Positions 9,281 to 18,793 are shown, numbered from the stretch's first letter. The stretch is 64,000 bases of DNA from G965277745 sp965277745 (GCA_965277745.1 OZ255837.1:434001-498000), one strand, 5' to 3'. Notes: generated by a model from the letters alone, not told the origin. Numbers and translations: made by a program.

Positions 9281-9682
9281 CCTGTTCCATTCGCCAGCGG
9301 GCCCCGTGATTCCTTGCGCCACGCATCCGTTGCGCAGCGGATACTTTTCATCACGGCTCCGAAGAGGAAAACGCCCCGGCCGGTGATCGCGACAATTCAT
9401 CGTGAAAAAAAGTGACAGAATATAGTTTTCTCTATTAAACAACATTTATTGTTATCCGCTGCACAAACGGCTCTTGCAAACTGGACAGAACCATTGTCGT
9501 GTCTTGGATACAAGCCGTCGTCAGAGCGTGCTACCCAGCGCAAGCGATCATTACATAAACGCCATTGCAAGGGCGTTCGCCGCTCCGTCCACACGCGCCT
9601 AAAACGCGAAATAATGATTTCTTTTCAGATCCTTACAAAAAAACAGAGGGGAAACCCGGTGCGGAAAAACGCCTGAGCGTCG
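9281..9682. other. Gap between the porin genes
   Basis: About 400 bases between the porin 1 terminator and the porin 2 promoter. I recognise no gene or mobile element here. Confidence 0.4.
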
Positions 9683-9736
9683 TTTGTTGTTTTTTCGCAA
9701 CAAACAGTTGCGTCGCCGCGAAAGAAGCAATATCGT
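9683..9736 (+). promoter_or_regulatory. Porin 2 promoter with TTTGTTG-N8-CAACAAA element
   Basis: TTGCGT (9708-9713) and TATCGT (9731-9736) are 17 bases apart. TTTGTTG (9683-9689) and CAACAAA (9698-9704) lie immediately upstream of the -35 with an 8-base spacer, the same layout as at porin 1. Surrounding sequence is otherwise different, which argues the palindrome is kept by selection. Confidence 0.6.
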
Positions 9737-9795
9737 GAGTTGCGGATGCGGATCAGGCAATCCGCGAAATTGAAGTATATCGCTAGGAGACTGAA

Positions 9796-10761
9796 ATGAA
9801 GAAAACATTGATCGCCCTCGGCGTCACCGCCGCTCTCGCCGGCATCGCCCAAGCCGCCGAAAACAGCACGACCCTGTACGGCTCGCTCGGTTATGAAACG
9901 CAGTTAAAACAAAAAAATCATGATAATGATAATGATAAGACATGGGATCTGGAGACCGCCACCGCCAAACTCGGCGTCAAGGGCACGGAAGTGCTGAATA
10001 ACGGCCTGGAGGCTTTTTACAAATTCGAATTCGGCTTCGACACCACCGGGAAGAAGAGTGAGGGGCTCAACAAAACCAAAAAAGCCTATATCGGCGTCAA
10101 GGGCGGCTTCGGTACCCTGACCTTAGGAAACCAGAGTTCACTGTACGGAGACGTCACCGAATACAACGACATCTACAACGCTAAAGACAACTGGTTCAAA
10201 GATCTCAACCACTACGACAGTGGTCTTAAAAAAGCCATCAAGTATGAATCCCCGAACTTCTCCGGCTTCCAGGCGGGCGTCGCCGGCGTCCTCGATGGCT
10301 CGCATGAGGTTATTAAAGATGGCGATGAAGACAGCTTCAACGCCGTCCATGCCGGGTTGAGGTACGACCAAAACGGTTTCTACACTGGCCTCGCCTATGC
10401 CTGGACAGATGAGGACAAAGGTACCTATGAGTTATGGGGCGCCGCGCTCGGCTACAGCAATGACCAGTTCCAGGTCGGCCTCGGCGCCGAACACGCCGCT
10501 TCCCTGGGGGAAAAATACAACCTCGCCGGGCAGTATTTCCAAGGCGCGAATACTTTCCGTGCTTCCGTCGGTATGGCCGACTCCGATGACATTGACTCAA
10601 AGGAAAATATCTACACTTACGGTCTCGGCTATCAGTACAACTTCAGCAAACGGACCTACAGCTGGGTGGAAGGGCAATACATCGACGGGTATGACGACGA
10701 CGATAAAAACGGCTACAAAAACGGCTACATTGTAAGCGTCGGTCTGCGACACGATTTCTGA
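9796..10761 (+). CDS. Outer-membrane porin (porin 2)
   Basis: The 321-residue protein is a paralogue of porin 1, with the signal peptide MKKTLIALGVTAALAGIAQA and mature start AENSTTLYGSLGYETQ. Strands such as GVKGGFGTLTLGNQSS and the closing VSVGLRHDF are nearly the same. It is shorter mainly in surface loops: an Asn/Asp/Lys-rich first loop (QKNHDNDNDKTW) and a shortened loop near residue 205 where porin 1 has an extra insertion. AGGAGACTGAA precedes the ATG. Separate promoter and terminator make it an independent unit. The tandem pair probably arose by duplication with loop diversification. Confidence 0.93.
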   Translation: MKKTLIALGVTAALAGIAQAAENSTTLYGSLGYETQLKQKNHDNDNDKTWDLETATAKLGVKGTEVLNNGLEAFYKFEFGFDTTGKKSEGLNKTKKAYIGVKGGFGTLTLGNQSSLYGDVTEYNDIYNAKDNWFKDLNHYDSGLKKAIKYESPNFSGFQAGVAGVLDGSHEVIKDGDEDSFNAVHAGLRYDQNGFYTGLAYAWTDEDKGTYELWGAALGYSNDQFQVGLGAEHAASLGEKYNLAGQYFQGANTFRASVGMADSDDIDSKENIYTYGLGYQYNFSKRTYSWVEGQYIDGYDDDDKNGYKNGYIVSVGLRHDF

Positions 10762-10814
10762 TCCACGGAAACGTTTTTCTCACGAAATCGAAAAATCCCT
10801 CACCGGGGAGAAAG

Positions 10815-10839
10815 AGCGAGCCTTGCGGCTCGCTTTTTT
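10815..10839 (+). terminator. Rho-independent terminator of porin 2
   Basis: AGCGAGCC-TTGC-GGCTCGCT followed by TTTTT, the same stem-loop as after porin 1, so it was probably duplicated with the gene. Confidence 0.92.
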
Positions 10840-11462
10840 GGGGGTATCTATCGCCGCGAATCAAGCCTCTTTCCTTCGCAACGAAGGCGCATCGAGGTGC
10901 GGTTTTTGGCGGCGGCGATACACCGCCTCCCCCTCTGCCGCCACGTTCGAGAAAAGCAAACGGGGACCCTTTTCGCCTGTGGCGCGCGATGCCCTTTGTA
11001 CGCTCCCAAGTCGCGTTCGGCGATTGTCGTTTCGGCTGACCCGCACCTTTCTCTCCACCTGCCAAGGAAAACCTTTCACAGCGCCGCTGACTGTGACAAG
11101 CGGCGGCCTTACCGGGTAAGGCAGATTCCAGCGTCTCACGCTGAAACGGCTTGTCTTTCCTCGAAAAATACTTCTTCCCCTGTTGCGGAAACCGATAGGT
11201 TTCTGTACCGAAAGCATCGCGATACGTCGGCGAGTCAGGGAAAAACCCGGTTTTCCTGAATGTAGCTTAAAGAGGCCACGCGCGCAAACGCTCACCTCGT
11301 ACGCGGATGATTGCCGATGCCCAGGAAATTTTCCTTGCCGCTGCGGAGAAAACGCGCCAAACGAAAGCGAGTTCAAGACGCGCTTTTTTGCCGAACATTT
11401 TTTCGTTTAAAATCAATAACTTCAGAATGAAAAGCACTGCCGATTTTTCCGACGCGCGCCTT
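10840..11462. other. Gap between porin 2 and galM
   Basis: About 620 bases between convergent transcription units. Open frames exist on both strands but none resembles a protein I know and none has a good ribosome binding site. No repeat or RNA gene seen. Confidence 0.4.
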
Positions 11463-12491
11463 TCAAGGCAAAGGCAGCAGGCTGCGGAAACGATAGCGGG
11501 TTTGGTGATGATACGTGCTCCCGGGCCGCAAGCGCACCAGGCCGTAGCGCCGGTTCGGACTGTCCGGCGGCGCCTGGGTTTCGAGGGCGATGCCGGCATG
11601 GTTCCCGTAGCACCCGCCGCGGCGATCCGGGGTGCCGCGGAGAAATTGCCCGCTGTACAGATGCAAGGCGCGCTGGGTGGTGTGAATCGTCATCGCCAGA
11701 TCACCGGAGGCGGAAGTGAGTCTCGCCTGCGGCTTGCCGTCGCGACTTTTTTCGAGAAGGAAACTATGGTCGTAGCCGGAAACGATTCTCTGCTGCTCGT
11801 CGCCCAGAAAATCCGCCGCGAGCGCTTTGCCGGCGCGGAAATCCATGCCGCCCGCGACGACTTGCGAAGGCGCAAGCGGAATTCCGGCGCGATCGACCGG
11901 CACGAAGCGCTCGGCGTCGATGCGCAGTCGCTGAGCGAGGGCATCGCCACGGTCGTCGGCAGAATCACCGTCGAGATTGAAATAAGCGTGATTGGTGAGG
12001 TTGATGACCGTTTCCCTGTCGCTTTGCGCGGTCCAGTCGAGAACGACGGTATTGTCTCCATCGAGAAAATAACCGGCTCTCGCGGTGACATTGCCGGGAA
12101 AGCCCTCTTCGCCGTCTTGGGAAAACAGTTCGAAAACCACCCTGTCCGCGCCCTGCTCGACGACTTTCCAGCGTTTGCGGGCGAAGTTTTCCCTGCCGCC
12201 ATGCAGGCAGTTCGCCCCTTCGTTGGCCGTCAGCCGGTACACACTTCCCCGATTTTCATATCTGCCGGCGGCGATGCGCCCGGCATAGCGCCCGATCGTG
12301 GCGCCGAGATAGGCGCCGCCGCGCAGGCCGTCGAGCGGATCGGCGCCTCCGAGGATCACTTCGCGCCGTTTCCCGGCGACCATTACCTGGCACGACAGCC
12401 AGGCGGCACCGAAATCGCTGACGACGAGTTGCGTGCCGGCGCCGTTCTCAAGCATGATCCGGCACGGAGAAAAGTGATTTGTTGTCATCAT
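11463..12491 (-). CDS. galM: Aldose 1-epimerase (mutarotase)
   Basis: The 342-residue mutarotase interconverts alpha and beta anomers of galactose before GalK acts. Family motifs include GGAYLGATIGRYAGRIAAGR, NCLHGG (with a catalytic-site His), NLTNHAYFNLDGD (second His) and GYDHSFLLE. The ATG at 12491 was chosen because GGGGA lies six bases upstream; a TTG at 12503 would add four residues. Length is close to that of E. coli GalM. It is the last gene of galT-galK-galM, separated from galK by about 113 bases. Confidence 0.93.
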   Translation of the reverse strand: MMTTNHFSPCRIMLENGAGTQLVVSDFGAAWLSCQVMVAGKRREVILGGADPLDGLRGGAYLGATIGRYAGRIAAGRYENRGSVYRLTANEGANCLHGGRENFARKRWKVVEQGADRVVFELFSQDGEEGFPGNVTARAGYFLDGDNTVVLDWTAQSDRETVINLTNHAYFNLDGDSADDRGDALAQRLRIDAERFVPVDRAGIPLAPSQVVAGGMDFRAGKALAADFLGDEQQRIVSGYDHSFLLEKSRDGKPQARLTSASGDLAMTIHTTQRALHLYSGQFLRGTPDRRGGCYGNHAGIALETQAPPDSPNRRYGLVRLRPGSTYHHQTRYRFRSLLPLP

Positions 12492-12604
12492 CCGAATCCC
12501 CAAGCTATTTTATAAAGCACAGCGCGGAAAATAACACGCTGGAGCGGAAAAACCGCCATCACCGCGCAATAAACGCCGCGAATGGACGTCGCAGACCGCC
12601 CTCC

Positions 12605-13765
12605 TCAGCGCGGATCGATACGGCGCACGCCCTGGCGCGCCGTGCAGACGAACACATCGGGGGTCAATCCGGTGCGCGCCGGATACTCACGAAGCACGAC
12701 TTCACGCACCACATCGACCCGCGCTTTGGCGAGCAACGCGACCACACAGCCGCCAAAGCCGCCGCCGGTCATGCGCACGCCGCCTCCCTCGCCAAGCACC
12801 TCGGCGATGAGGGCAACGAGGGTATCCACATGCGGATGGGTGATCGCGAAATCCTCGCGCATCGAGCGGTGACTTGCGGCCATCATGCGATGGATCGCCG
12901 CCATGTCGCCGCCCGTGAGCGCCGCCGCCATCTCCACCGCGCGGCGACTGTCGCCGATAACATGGCGCGCGCGGCGGTAAATCACTTCATCCACTCTGTC
13001 TCTGGCGGCCTTGAGCTGTTCTTCCGTGGCATCGCGCAGAGAGTTGACGCCAAGAATCGCCGCCGCCTGTTCACACTGCTGGCGCCGTTCGTTGTATTTG
13101 CTGTCGACAAGTCCGCGTTTGACCTTGGAATCGACGATCACGATCGCCCAATCGGGCGGCATCGGCGCGACTTTCGTCGCCAGCGACCGGCAATCGATCA
13201 GCAAGGCGGCATTCGCTTCGCCGACAGCGCAAATAAGCTGATCCATGATGCCGCATTTGCAGCCGACAAACTCGTTCTCCGCCCGCTGCGCCAGCAAGGC
13301 GATCTCCTGTTCGTCAAGGGGCAGAGCGAACCCTTCGACGAGCGCCTTGGCCACCGCCACTTCATAAGAGGCCGAAGAACTCAGCCCCGCCCCTTGCGGC
13401 ACGTTGCCGCTGACGACGAGATCGAAACCGCTCGCCAAGGGCTTTGTATGCCGCTGCACCACGTCGATCACCCCGCGGGCATAGTTCGCCCAGGCGTAGC
13501 TCGGATGCACGTCGAGCGATTCCGTCAGGTCGAAGGTGTCGATTTTTCCGTCGTAATCGGCGGCGAGAACGCGCACCGTCTTTTCCCGCCGCCGGCAAAA
13601 CGCCACTTCGGTGAAAAAATCTATCGCGCAGGGCAGCACGAAACCGCCGTTGTAATCGGTATGTTCACCGATCAAGTTGACCCGACCGGGCGCGCGGATC
13701 AAGAAATCCGCATCGACTCCGAACGCCTCGCGCATCGATCGCGCCGTATCGGCTGGCATACTCAT
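12605..13765 (-). CDS. galK: Galactokinase
   Basis: The 386-residue GHMP-family kinase phosphorylates alpha-D-galactose at C1. The galactokinase signature RVNLIGEHTDYNGGFVLPCA lies near residue 30, the GHMP ATP-binding motif is VPQGAGLSSSASYEVAVAKA near residue 120, and MTGGGFGGCVVAL is the third conserved motif near the C-terminus. The start codon overlaps the galT stop (ATGA), so translation is probably coupled. MSMPAD at the start offers a second in-frame ATG two codons later. Confidence 0.97.
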   Translation of the reverse strand: MSMPADTARSMREAFGVDADFLIRAPGRVNLIGEHTDYNGGFVLPCAIDFFTEVAFCRRREKTVRVLAADYDGKIDTFDLTESLDVHPSYAWANYARGVIDVVQRHTKPLASGFDLVVSGNVPQGAGLSSSASYEVAVAKALVEGFALPLDEQEIALLAQRAENEFVGCKCGIMDQLICAVGEANAALLIDCRSLATKVAPMPPDWAIVIVDSKVKRGLVDSKYNERRQQCEQAAAILGVNSLRDATEEQLKAARDRVDEVIYRRARHVIGDSRRAVEMAAALTGGDMAAIHRMMAASHRSMREDFAITHPHVDTLVALIAEVLGEGGGVRMTGGGFGGCVVALLAKARVDVVREVVLREYPARTGLTPDVFVCTARQGVRRIDPR

Positions 13766-14808
13766 CCCGTTTGCTCCTTCGTTTCGTTGTAGTGGATATC
13801 GGATACCGCCCGCAACCGTTCGGCGGCCTGTTCGGCGCTCAGGTCGCGCTGCACTTCGGCGAGCATTTCATAGCCGACCATGAATTTTTTCACCTCGGCC
13901 GAACGTAGCAACGGCGGATAAAAATGCGCGTGCAACTGCCAGTGTTCGTCCGCCTCTTCATCGAACGGGGCGCCATGAAAGCCCATCGAATACGGAAATG
14001 TGCAATGAAAGAGATTATCATAGCGGCTGGTCAATTTTTTCAATGCCCGCGCCAGATCTTCCGCCTGCGCCGGTGATAATTCCGTCATCCGCTTGACCGG
14101 CGCTTTCGGCAGCAACAAGGTCTCGAACGGCCACACCGCCCAATAAGGCACCACTGCGAGCCAGTGCTTCGTCTCGAGAACCGTACGCCGCCCATCGCGC
14201 TGTTCGCGCCGCAAATAATCGCAGAGCAGCGGACGACCGTGACGCGCGAAATAAGCCTCTTGGGTGCGCGCCTCGGTGACGATTTCATTGGGTAGAAAGT
14301 CGCCCGCCCAGATCTGCCCGTGGGGATGAGGATTGGAACAACCCATCGCCTTGCCCTTGTTCTCGAAAATCTGCACCCAGCGGTATTTGCCGCCGAGTTC
14401 GCGATACTGCGCCTGCCAGGCGGAAATAACCTTCTCGATTTCCACACACGACAATTGCGGCAGCGTCTTGCTGTGATCAGGAGAAAAGCAAATCACCCGG
14501 CATTCACCACGCACCGCTTCCAGTCGCAATAATTCGTCCGCTTCTCGATAGGGCGCCGTATCCGGCAGCAAGGCCATGAAATCGTTGGCAAAGACATAAG
14601 GCCCGGCGTAATCGGGATTCTTCCGTCCGTTAACACGGATGTTCCCTGGACACAGATAACAGTCGCGATCATAAGCGGGAACCGTTTTCTCTCCCGGCGC
14701 CTCCCGCGCGCCCTGCCAGGGGCGCTTGCCGCGCTGCGGCGAAACCAGTACCCAGGAATCCATCAATGGATTGTAACGGCGGTGGGGGTGATCGGCGGCG
14801 GAGAACAT
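13762..14808 (-). CDS. galT: Galactose-1-phosphate uridylyltransferase
   Basis: The 348-residue HIT-superfamily enzyme exchanges UMP between UDP-glucose and galactose-1-phosphate. It carries the active-site motif NPHPHGQIW near residue 160, the zinc-site region CYLCPGN near residue 50, and HFYPPLLR near the end. The start has GAGGAAAAGAAT upstream. It is first in galT-galK-galM and divergent from mglBAC, so uptake and catabolism share a regulatory region. No galE is in the window; it must lie elsewhere. Confidence 0.97.
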   Translation of the reverse strand: MFSAADHPHRRYNPLMDSWVLVSPQRGKRPWQGAREAPGEKTVPAYDRDCYLCPGNIRVNGRKNPDYAGPYVFANDFMALLPDTAPYREADELLRLEAVRGECRVICFSPDHSKTLPQLSCVEIEKVISAWQAQYRELGGKYRWVQIFENKGKAMGCSNPHPHGQIWAGDFLPNEIVTEARTQEAYFARHGRPLLCDYLRREQRDGRRTVLETKHWLAVVPYWAVWPFETLLLPKAPVKRMTELSPAQAEDLARALKKLTSRYDNLFHCTFPYSMGFHGAPFDEEADEHWQLHAHFYPPLLRSAEVKKFMVGYEMLAEVQRDLSAEQAAERLRAVSDIHYNETKEQTG

Positions 14809-14831
14809 ATTCTTTTCCTCATCGGCTGTCC

Positions 14832-14908
14832 AAGCAATAAAAGAGACAAGGAGGCAGCGCGCAAAGTGGTTTGCTTTTATTGCTTACGTAATTTAATATG
14901 AATTTCAT
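14832..14908. promoter_or_regulatory. Putative operators in the galT/mglB divergent promoter
   Basis: AAGCAATAAAAG (14832-14843) and CTTTTATTGCTT (14874-14885) form a perfect 12-bp inverted repeat with a 30-base spacer, suited to a dimeric or looping repressor. ATATGAATTTCAT (14896-14908) contains ATGAA-T-TTCAT, and nearly matches motifs upstream of iolB and porin 1. ATCCT-N5-AGGAT lies just downstream. The cognate regulator is unknown; none matches the E. coli GalR consensus. Confidence 0.5.
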
Positions 14909-14955
14909 CCTATGTAAGGATAATTGTACAACAGTTTATCGATAAGGAGAGGATA

Positions 14956-15948
14956 ATGAATTGCCTACGCAAATCCCTGCTCGCGATCGTCGTGACCGCC
15001 ATGCTCGCGGGTGTGGCGCAAGGCGCCGACCGCATCGGGGTGACGATTTACAAATACGACGACAACTTCATGGCCCTGCTACGCAAGAATTTGCTGGGCT
15101 ATGCCAAAGACAACAAAGACATCACCCTGCTGATGAACGATTCGCAGAACAACCAGTCGACCCAAAACGATCAGGTCGACGTGATGCTCGCCAAGGGGGT
15201 CAAGGTGCTCGCGATCAATCTGGTCGATCCGGCGGCCGGTCCGACAGTCATCGCCAAGGCGAAAGCCGCCGGTCTGCCGATCGTTTTCTTCAACAAGGAT
15301 CCCGGGGGAAAAGCGATTGCCTCCTACGACAAAGCCTTTTATGTCGGCACCGATCCGAAACAATCCGGCCTGATTCAAGGACAACTGATCGCCAAGGCCT
15401 GGAAAGCCCATCCGCAATGGGACAAAAACAAAGATGGAAAAATCCAGTTCGTCCTGCTCAAAGGCGAACCCGGTCATCCCGACGCGGAAGCCCGTACCAA
15501 ATGGGTCGTCAAGACGCTGAACGAAAAGGAAAACCTGCAAACCGATCGCCTCTTCCTCGATTCCGCGATGTGGGACACCGCCAAAGCCAAAGACATCGCC
15601 CAGGCATGGCTTTCCGGCCCGAAAGCCGAGGCCATCGAAGTGATCATCGCCAATAACGACGCGATGGCGATGGGGGCTTATCAGGCAACCAAGGCGGCCG
15701 GCAAGCAACTGCCGATCTTCGGTGTCGACGCCCTCCCCGAAGCCCTGCAAATGGTGAAAAACGGTGAACTCGCCGGGACCGTCCTGAACGACGCCAAAGG
15801 CCAGGCGGAAGGGGTTTACATCCTGATCAGCAATCTTGCCGCCGGCAAGGCGCCGATGGCCGGTAGCACCTACACACTGAAAAATCGCTACTTACAGGTG
15901 CCTTACGTCGGAATCGATGCCAGCAATTTGGATCACTATCTGGACTGA
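14956..15948 (+). CDS. mglB: Galactose/glucose ABC transporter, binding protein
   Basis: The 330-residue periplasmic binding protein has a signal peptide ending near AQGA. The calcium-binding loop is clear as DKNKDGKIQ, followed by FVLLKGEPGHPDAEARTKWV, as in E. coli MglB. Sugar-contact stretches IANNDAMAMGA and FGVDALPEAL are present. AAGGAGAGGATA gives a strong ribosome binding site, suiting the abundant component of the transporter. First gene of mglBAC. Confidence 0.96.
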   Translation: MNCLRKSLLAIVVTAMLAGVAQGADRIGVTIYKYDDNFMALLRKNLLGYAKDNKDITLLMNDSQNNQSTQNDQVDVMLAKGVKVLAINLVDPAAGPTVIAKAKAAGLPIVFFNKDPGGKAIASYDKAFYVGTDPKQSGLIQGQLIAKAWKAHPQWDKNKDGKIQFVLLKGEPGHPDAEARTKWVVKTLNEKENLQTDRLFLDSAMWDTAKAKDIAQAWLSGPKAEAIEVIIANNDAMAMGAYQATKAAGKQLPIFGVDALPEALQMVKNGELAGTVLNDAKGQAEGVYILISNLAAGKAPMAGSTYTLKNRYLQVPYVGIDASNLDHYLD

Positions 15949-16114
15949 TTCCAATCGGAAGGGATATCCTTGTCGCTTATCGCGTCGCGGATATCCCGTT
16001 GATGAGCGCCGCACCGAACCGTCGCTTTCCGCCTTCCCGTTTGTCCGCCTTGCCGGCGACAGGGAAGCGCAAGCGACAAGAGAATTGTCAACCTTCGTAA
16101 AGCAGGAACAGAAA

Positions 16115-17755
16115 ATGTCCCTTTCGGCGCCGCTCGCACACTTGCGGCGGTCACGACCGATCGATCCTCTTCCCTTAATGGACAACATCATGCCAGAAAC
16201 GCGATCACGACGACAACACTCGACACCCGCCGGTGGCAAAGAAACGGCGGCAGAAGAAGCGCCTTATCTTCTCGAAATGGTCGACATACACAAAACCTTC
16301 CCCGGCGTGAAAGCACTGGACGGCGCCACTTTGAAGGTGCGCCCGCATTCGGTACACGCGCTCATGGGAGAGAACGGTGCCGGTAAGTCCACCTTGCTCA
16401 AATGTCTGTTCGGTATCTATCACGAAGACGAAGGCGAAATTTTCTTTCAAGGGGAGAAAGTCTCTTTCAAAACCTCCAAGGAAGCGCTGGAACACGGCAT
16501 TTCGATGGTCCATCAGGAACTCAATCTGGTAGAGCAGACGACGGTGATGGACAACCTCTATCTTGGACGTTACCCGTTGCTGAGACACGGGCTGCTCGAT
16601 TACGCCAAAATGTATCGCGACACCAAGGCGATTTTCGACGAACTCGACATCTACATCGACCCGCGCGCGAAAGTCGCGAAACTCGGCATCTCACAAATGC
16701 AGATGATCGAAATCGCCAAGGCCTTTTCCTATGACGCGAAAATCGTGATCATGGACGAACCAACTTCCTCGCTGTCGGAGAAGGAAGTCAATCATCTTTT
16801 CGAAATCATCAAAAAACTTCAGGCACGCGGCTGCGGCATCATCTATATTTCTCACAAAATGGACGAAATTTTCCGTATCTGCGATGAAGTGACCGTGATG
16901 CGCGACGGGCAGTGGATCGACACGACGAAAGTAAGCGAAACGACGATCGATGCTCTCATCGCGAAAATGGTCGGCCGTGAACTGGGCGAACGCTTTCCAC
17001 CGAAAATCAACACCCCGGGGGAAACCGTTCTCACCGTCAAGGGACTTTCCGCGAAAAATCAGCCGTCGATCCAAAATGTCTCCTTCGATCTGCGCAAAGG
17101 GGAAATCCTCGGCATCGCCGGTCTCGTTGGCGCAAGGCGCACCGATATTCTCGAAATCCTCTTTGGACTGCGCGAAAGCTGCGCCGGCGAAGTGACCCTG
17201 AACGGGGAAAAAATCGACAACAAAAACAGCGTGACGGCGATCAAAAACGGTTTCGCCCTGGTCACGGAAGAACGCCGCGCCACCGGAATTTTCGCCGGAC
17301 TCGGGGTGAACTTCAATGTGCTGATCGCCAATATGCATCGCTACCAAAAAAAACTCGGCCTGCTCAATGGCAGACAGATGAAAAAAGACACCGACTGGGT
17401 GATCGAGACGATGAAGGTAAAAACCCCGACGCACAAGACCTTCATCGATTTGCTCTCCGGCGGCAATCAGCAAAAGGTCATTCTCGGACGCTGGCTGCTC
17501 ACCCAGGCGAACATTCTGATGCTCGACGAACCGACCCGCGGCATCGACGTGGGCGCCAAATACGAAATCTATCAGCTCATTTCGGAACTCGCCAAACGCG
17601 GCAAAAGCATCATCATGGTTTCTTCGGAAATGCCGGAGTTGCTCGGGGTGACCGATCGCGTTCTCGTCATGAGCAATGGCCAGGTCGCCGGTATTGTCGA
17701 AAGCGGCGAAACCGATCAGGAAAAAATCATGCAACTGGCAAGCAAATATCTGTAA
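16115..17755 (+). CDS. mglA: Galactose/methyl galactoside ABC transporter, ATP-binding protein
   Basis: This is a tandem ABC ATPase of the sugar class. The first domain has Walker A GENGAGKST, Walker B IVIMDEPTSS and a signature replaced by LGISQMQM. The second has the degenerate loop GLVGARRTD, typical of MglA, plus LSGGNQQK and Walker B ILMLDEPTRG. The start is uncertain. ATG 16115 has AGGA seven bases upstream and gives 546 residues, about 40 more than E. coli MglA. ATG 16190 gives 521 residues, with a poorer ribosome binding site. It lies between mglB and mglC. Confidence 0.93.
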   Translation: MSLSAPLAHLRRSRPIDPLPLMDNIMPETRSRRQHSTPAGGKETAAEEAPYLLEMVDIHKTFPGVKALDGATLKVRPHSVHALMGENGAGKSTLLKCLFGIYHEDEGEIFFQGEKVSFKTSKEALEHGISMVHQELNLVEQTTVMDNLYLGRYPLLRHGLLDYAKMYRDTKAIFDELDIYIDPRAKVAKLGISQMQMIEIAKAFSYDAKIVIMDEPTSSLSEKEVNHLFEIIKKLQARGCGIIYISHKMDEIFRICDEVTVMRDGQWIDTTKVSETTIDALIAKMVGRELGERFPPKINTPGETVLTVKGLSAKNQPSIQNVSFDLRKGEILGIAGLVGARRTDILEILFGLRESCAGEVTLNGEKIDNKNSVTAIKNGFALVTEERRATGIFAGLGVNFNVLIANMHRYQKKLGLLNGRQMKKDTDWVIETMKVKTPTHKTFIDLLSGGNQQKVILGRWLLTQANILMLDEPTRGIDVGAKYEIYQLISELAKRGKSIIMVSSEMPELLGVTDRVLVMSNGQVAGIVESGETDQEKIMQLASKYL

Positions 17756-17773
17756 AAACAGGAAGGAAGATCA

Positions 17774-18793
17774 ATGAACAAAGACATAAAACTGGCGGAC
17801 TTTTTCAAGAACAACGCCCTGTATTTCGTGCTTCTCGTCCTGCTTGTCGTGATCATTTCCCAGGACGTCAGCTTCGTCTGGCCGCTCGATCAATTGCTGC
17901 GCAACTTCTCCAACATTCTCTCGCAATCCTCGGTACGCTTGATCATCGCCCTCGGTGCCGCCGGAATCATCGTCACCCGCGGCACCGACTTGTCCGCCGG
18001 GCGCATGGTCGGGCTGACCGGCGTCGTCGCCGCCACCATGCTACAGGCGGGTGACGCGGCGAACAAAGTCTTCACCGGCTTCGGGCCGCTGCCGATTGTC
18101 GCCGCGGTACTGCTTGTCATGTTCATCGGGCTCGCGATCGGCCTCGTCAACGGCTTGATCGTCGCTTATCTGAACGTCACCCCGTTCATCGCCACCCTCG
18201 GGATGATGCTGATCGTCTACGGGATCAACTCCCTGTATTTCGACTACTCCGGTTCGGCGCCGGTTTCGAGCTTTTCCGAGGCCTATTCGAATTTCGCCAC
18301 CGGCGCGATCGTACTCGGTTCGTTCCGCCTTTCTTATATCACCATTTACGCTGCCATTACCGCCCTGCTCGTTTGGATCATATGGAACAAAACCCGTTTC
18401 GGCAAAAACCTTTACGCCATCGGCGGTAACGCCGAAGCGGCGCGCGTTTCCGGGGTGAATGTCGCGCGTAATTTGATCATGATCTACATGCTCGGCGGCG
18501 CCCTTTATGGTCTAGGGGGCATCCTGGAAGCCGGCCGGGTGGGCTCGGCGACGAACAATCTCGGCTTCATGTACGAACTCGACGCGATCGCCGCCTGCGT
18601 GATCGGCGGGGTTTCCTTCTCCGGCGGAGTCGGCACCGTCGGCGGCGTCGTCATGGGGGTGATCATTTTCCAGTTGATCAACTACGGGCTTTCCTATATT
18701 GGCATCAACCCGAACTGGCAGTATGTGATCAAGGGTTCGATCATCGTCATCGCGGTTGCCATTGATTCGTTGAAATACGCCAAGAAAAAATAA
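17774..18793 (+). CDS. mglC: Galactose/methyl galactoside ABC transporter, permease
   Basis: The 339-residue inner-membrane permease has eight to ten hydrophobic segments. Landmarks of MglC/RbsC permeases are GAAGIIVTRGTDLSAGRMVGL, LNVTPFIATLGMMLIVYG and NLYAIGGNAEAARVSGVNV. It starts 18 bases after mglA with GGAAGGAAGATCA upstream, so it is the last gene of the mgl operon. A weak GGGGA-GAAAT-TCCCC hairpin follows the stop but lacks a T-run. Confidence 0.95.
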   Translation: MNKDIKLADFFKNNALYFVLLVLLVVIISQDVSFVWPLDQLLRNFSNILSQSSVRLIIALGAAGIIVTRGTDLSAGRMVGLTGVVAATMLQAGDAANKVFTGFGPLPIVAAVLLVMFIGLAIGLVNGLIVAYLNVTPFIATLGMMLIVYGINSLYFDYSGSAPVSSFSEAYSNFATGAIVLGSFRLSYITIYAAITALLVWIIWNKTRFGKNLYAIGGNAEAARVSGVNVARNLIMIYMLGGALYGLGGILEAGRVGSATNNLGFMYELDAIAACVIGGVSFSGGVGTVGGVVMGVIIFQLINYGLSYIGINPNWQYVIKGSIIVIAVAIDSLKYAKKK

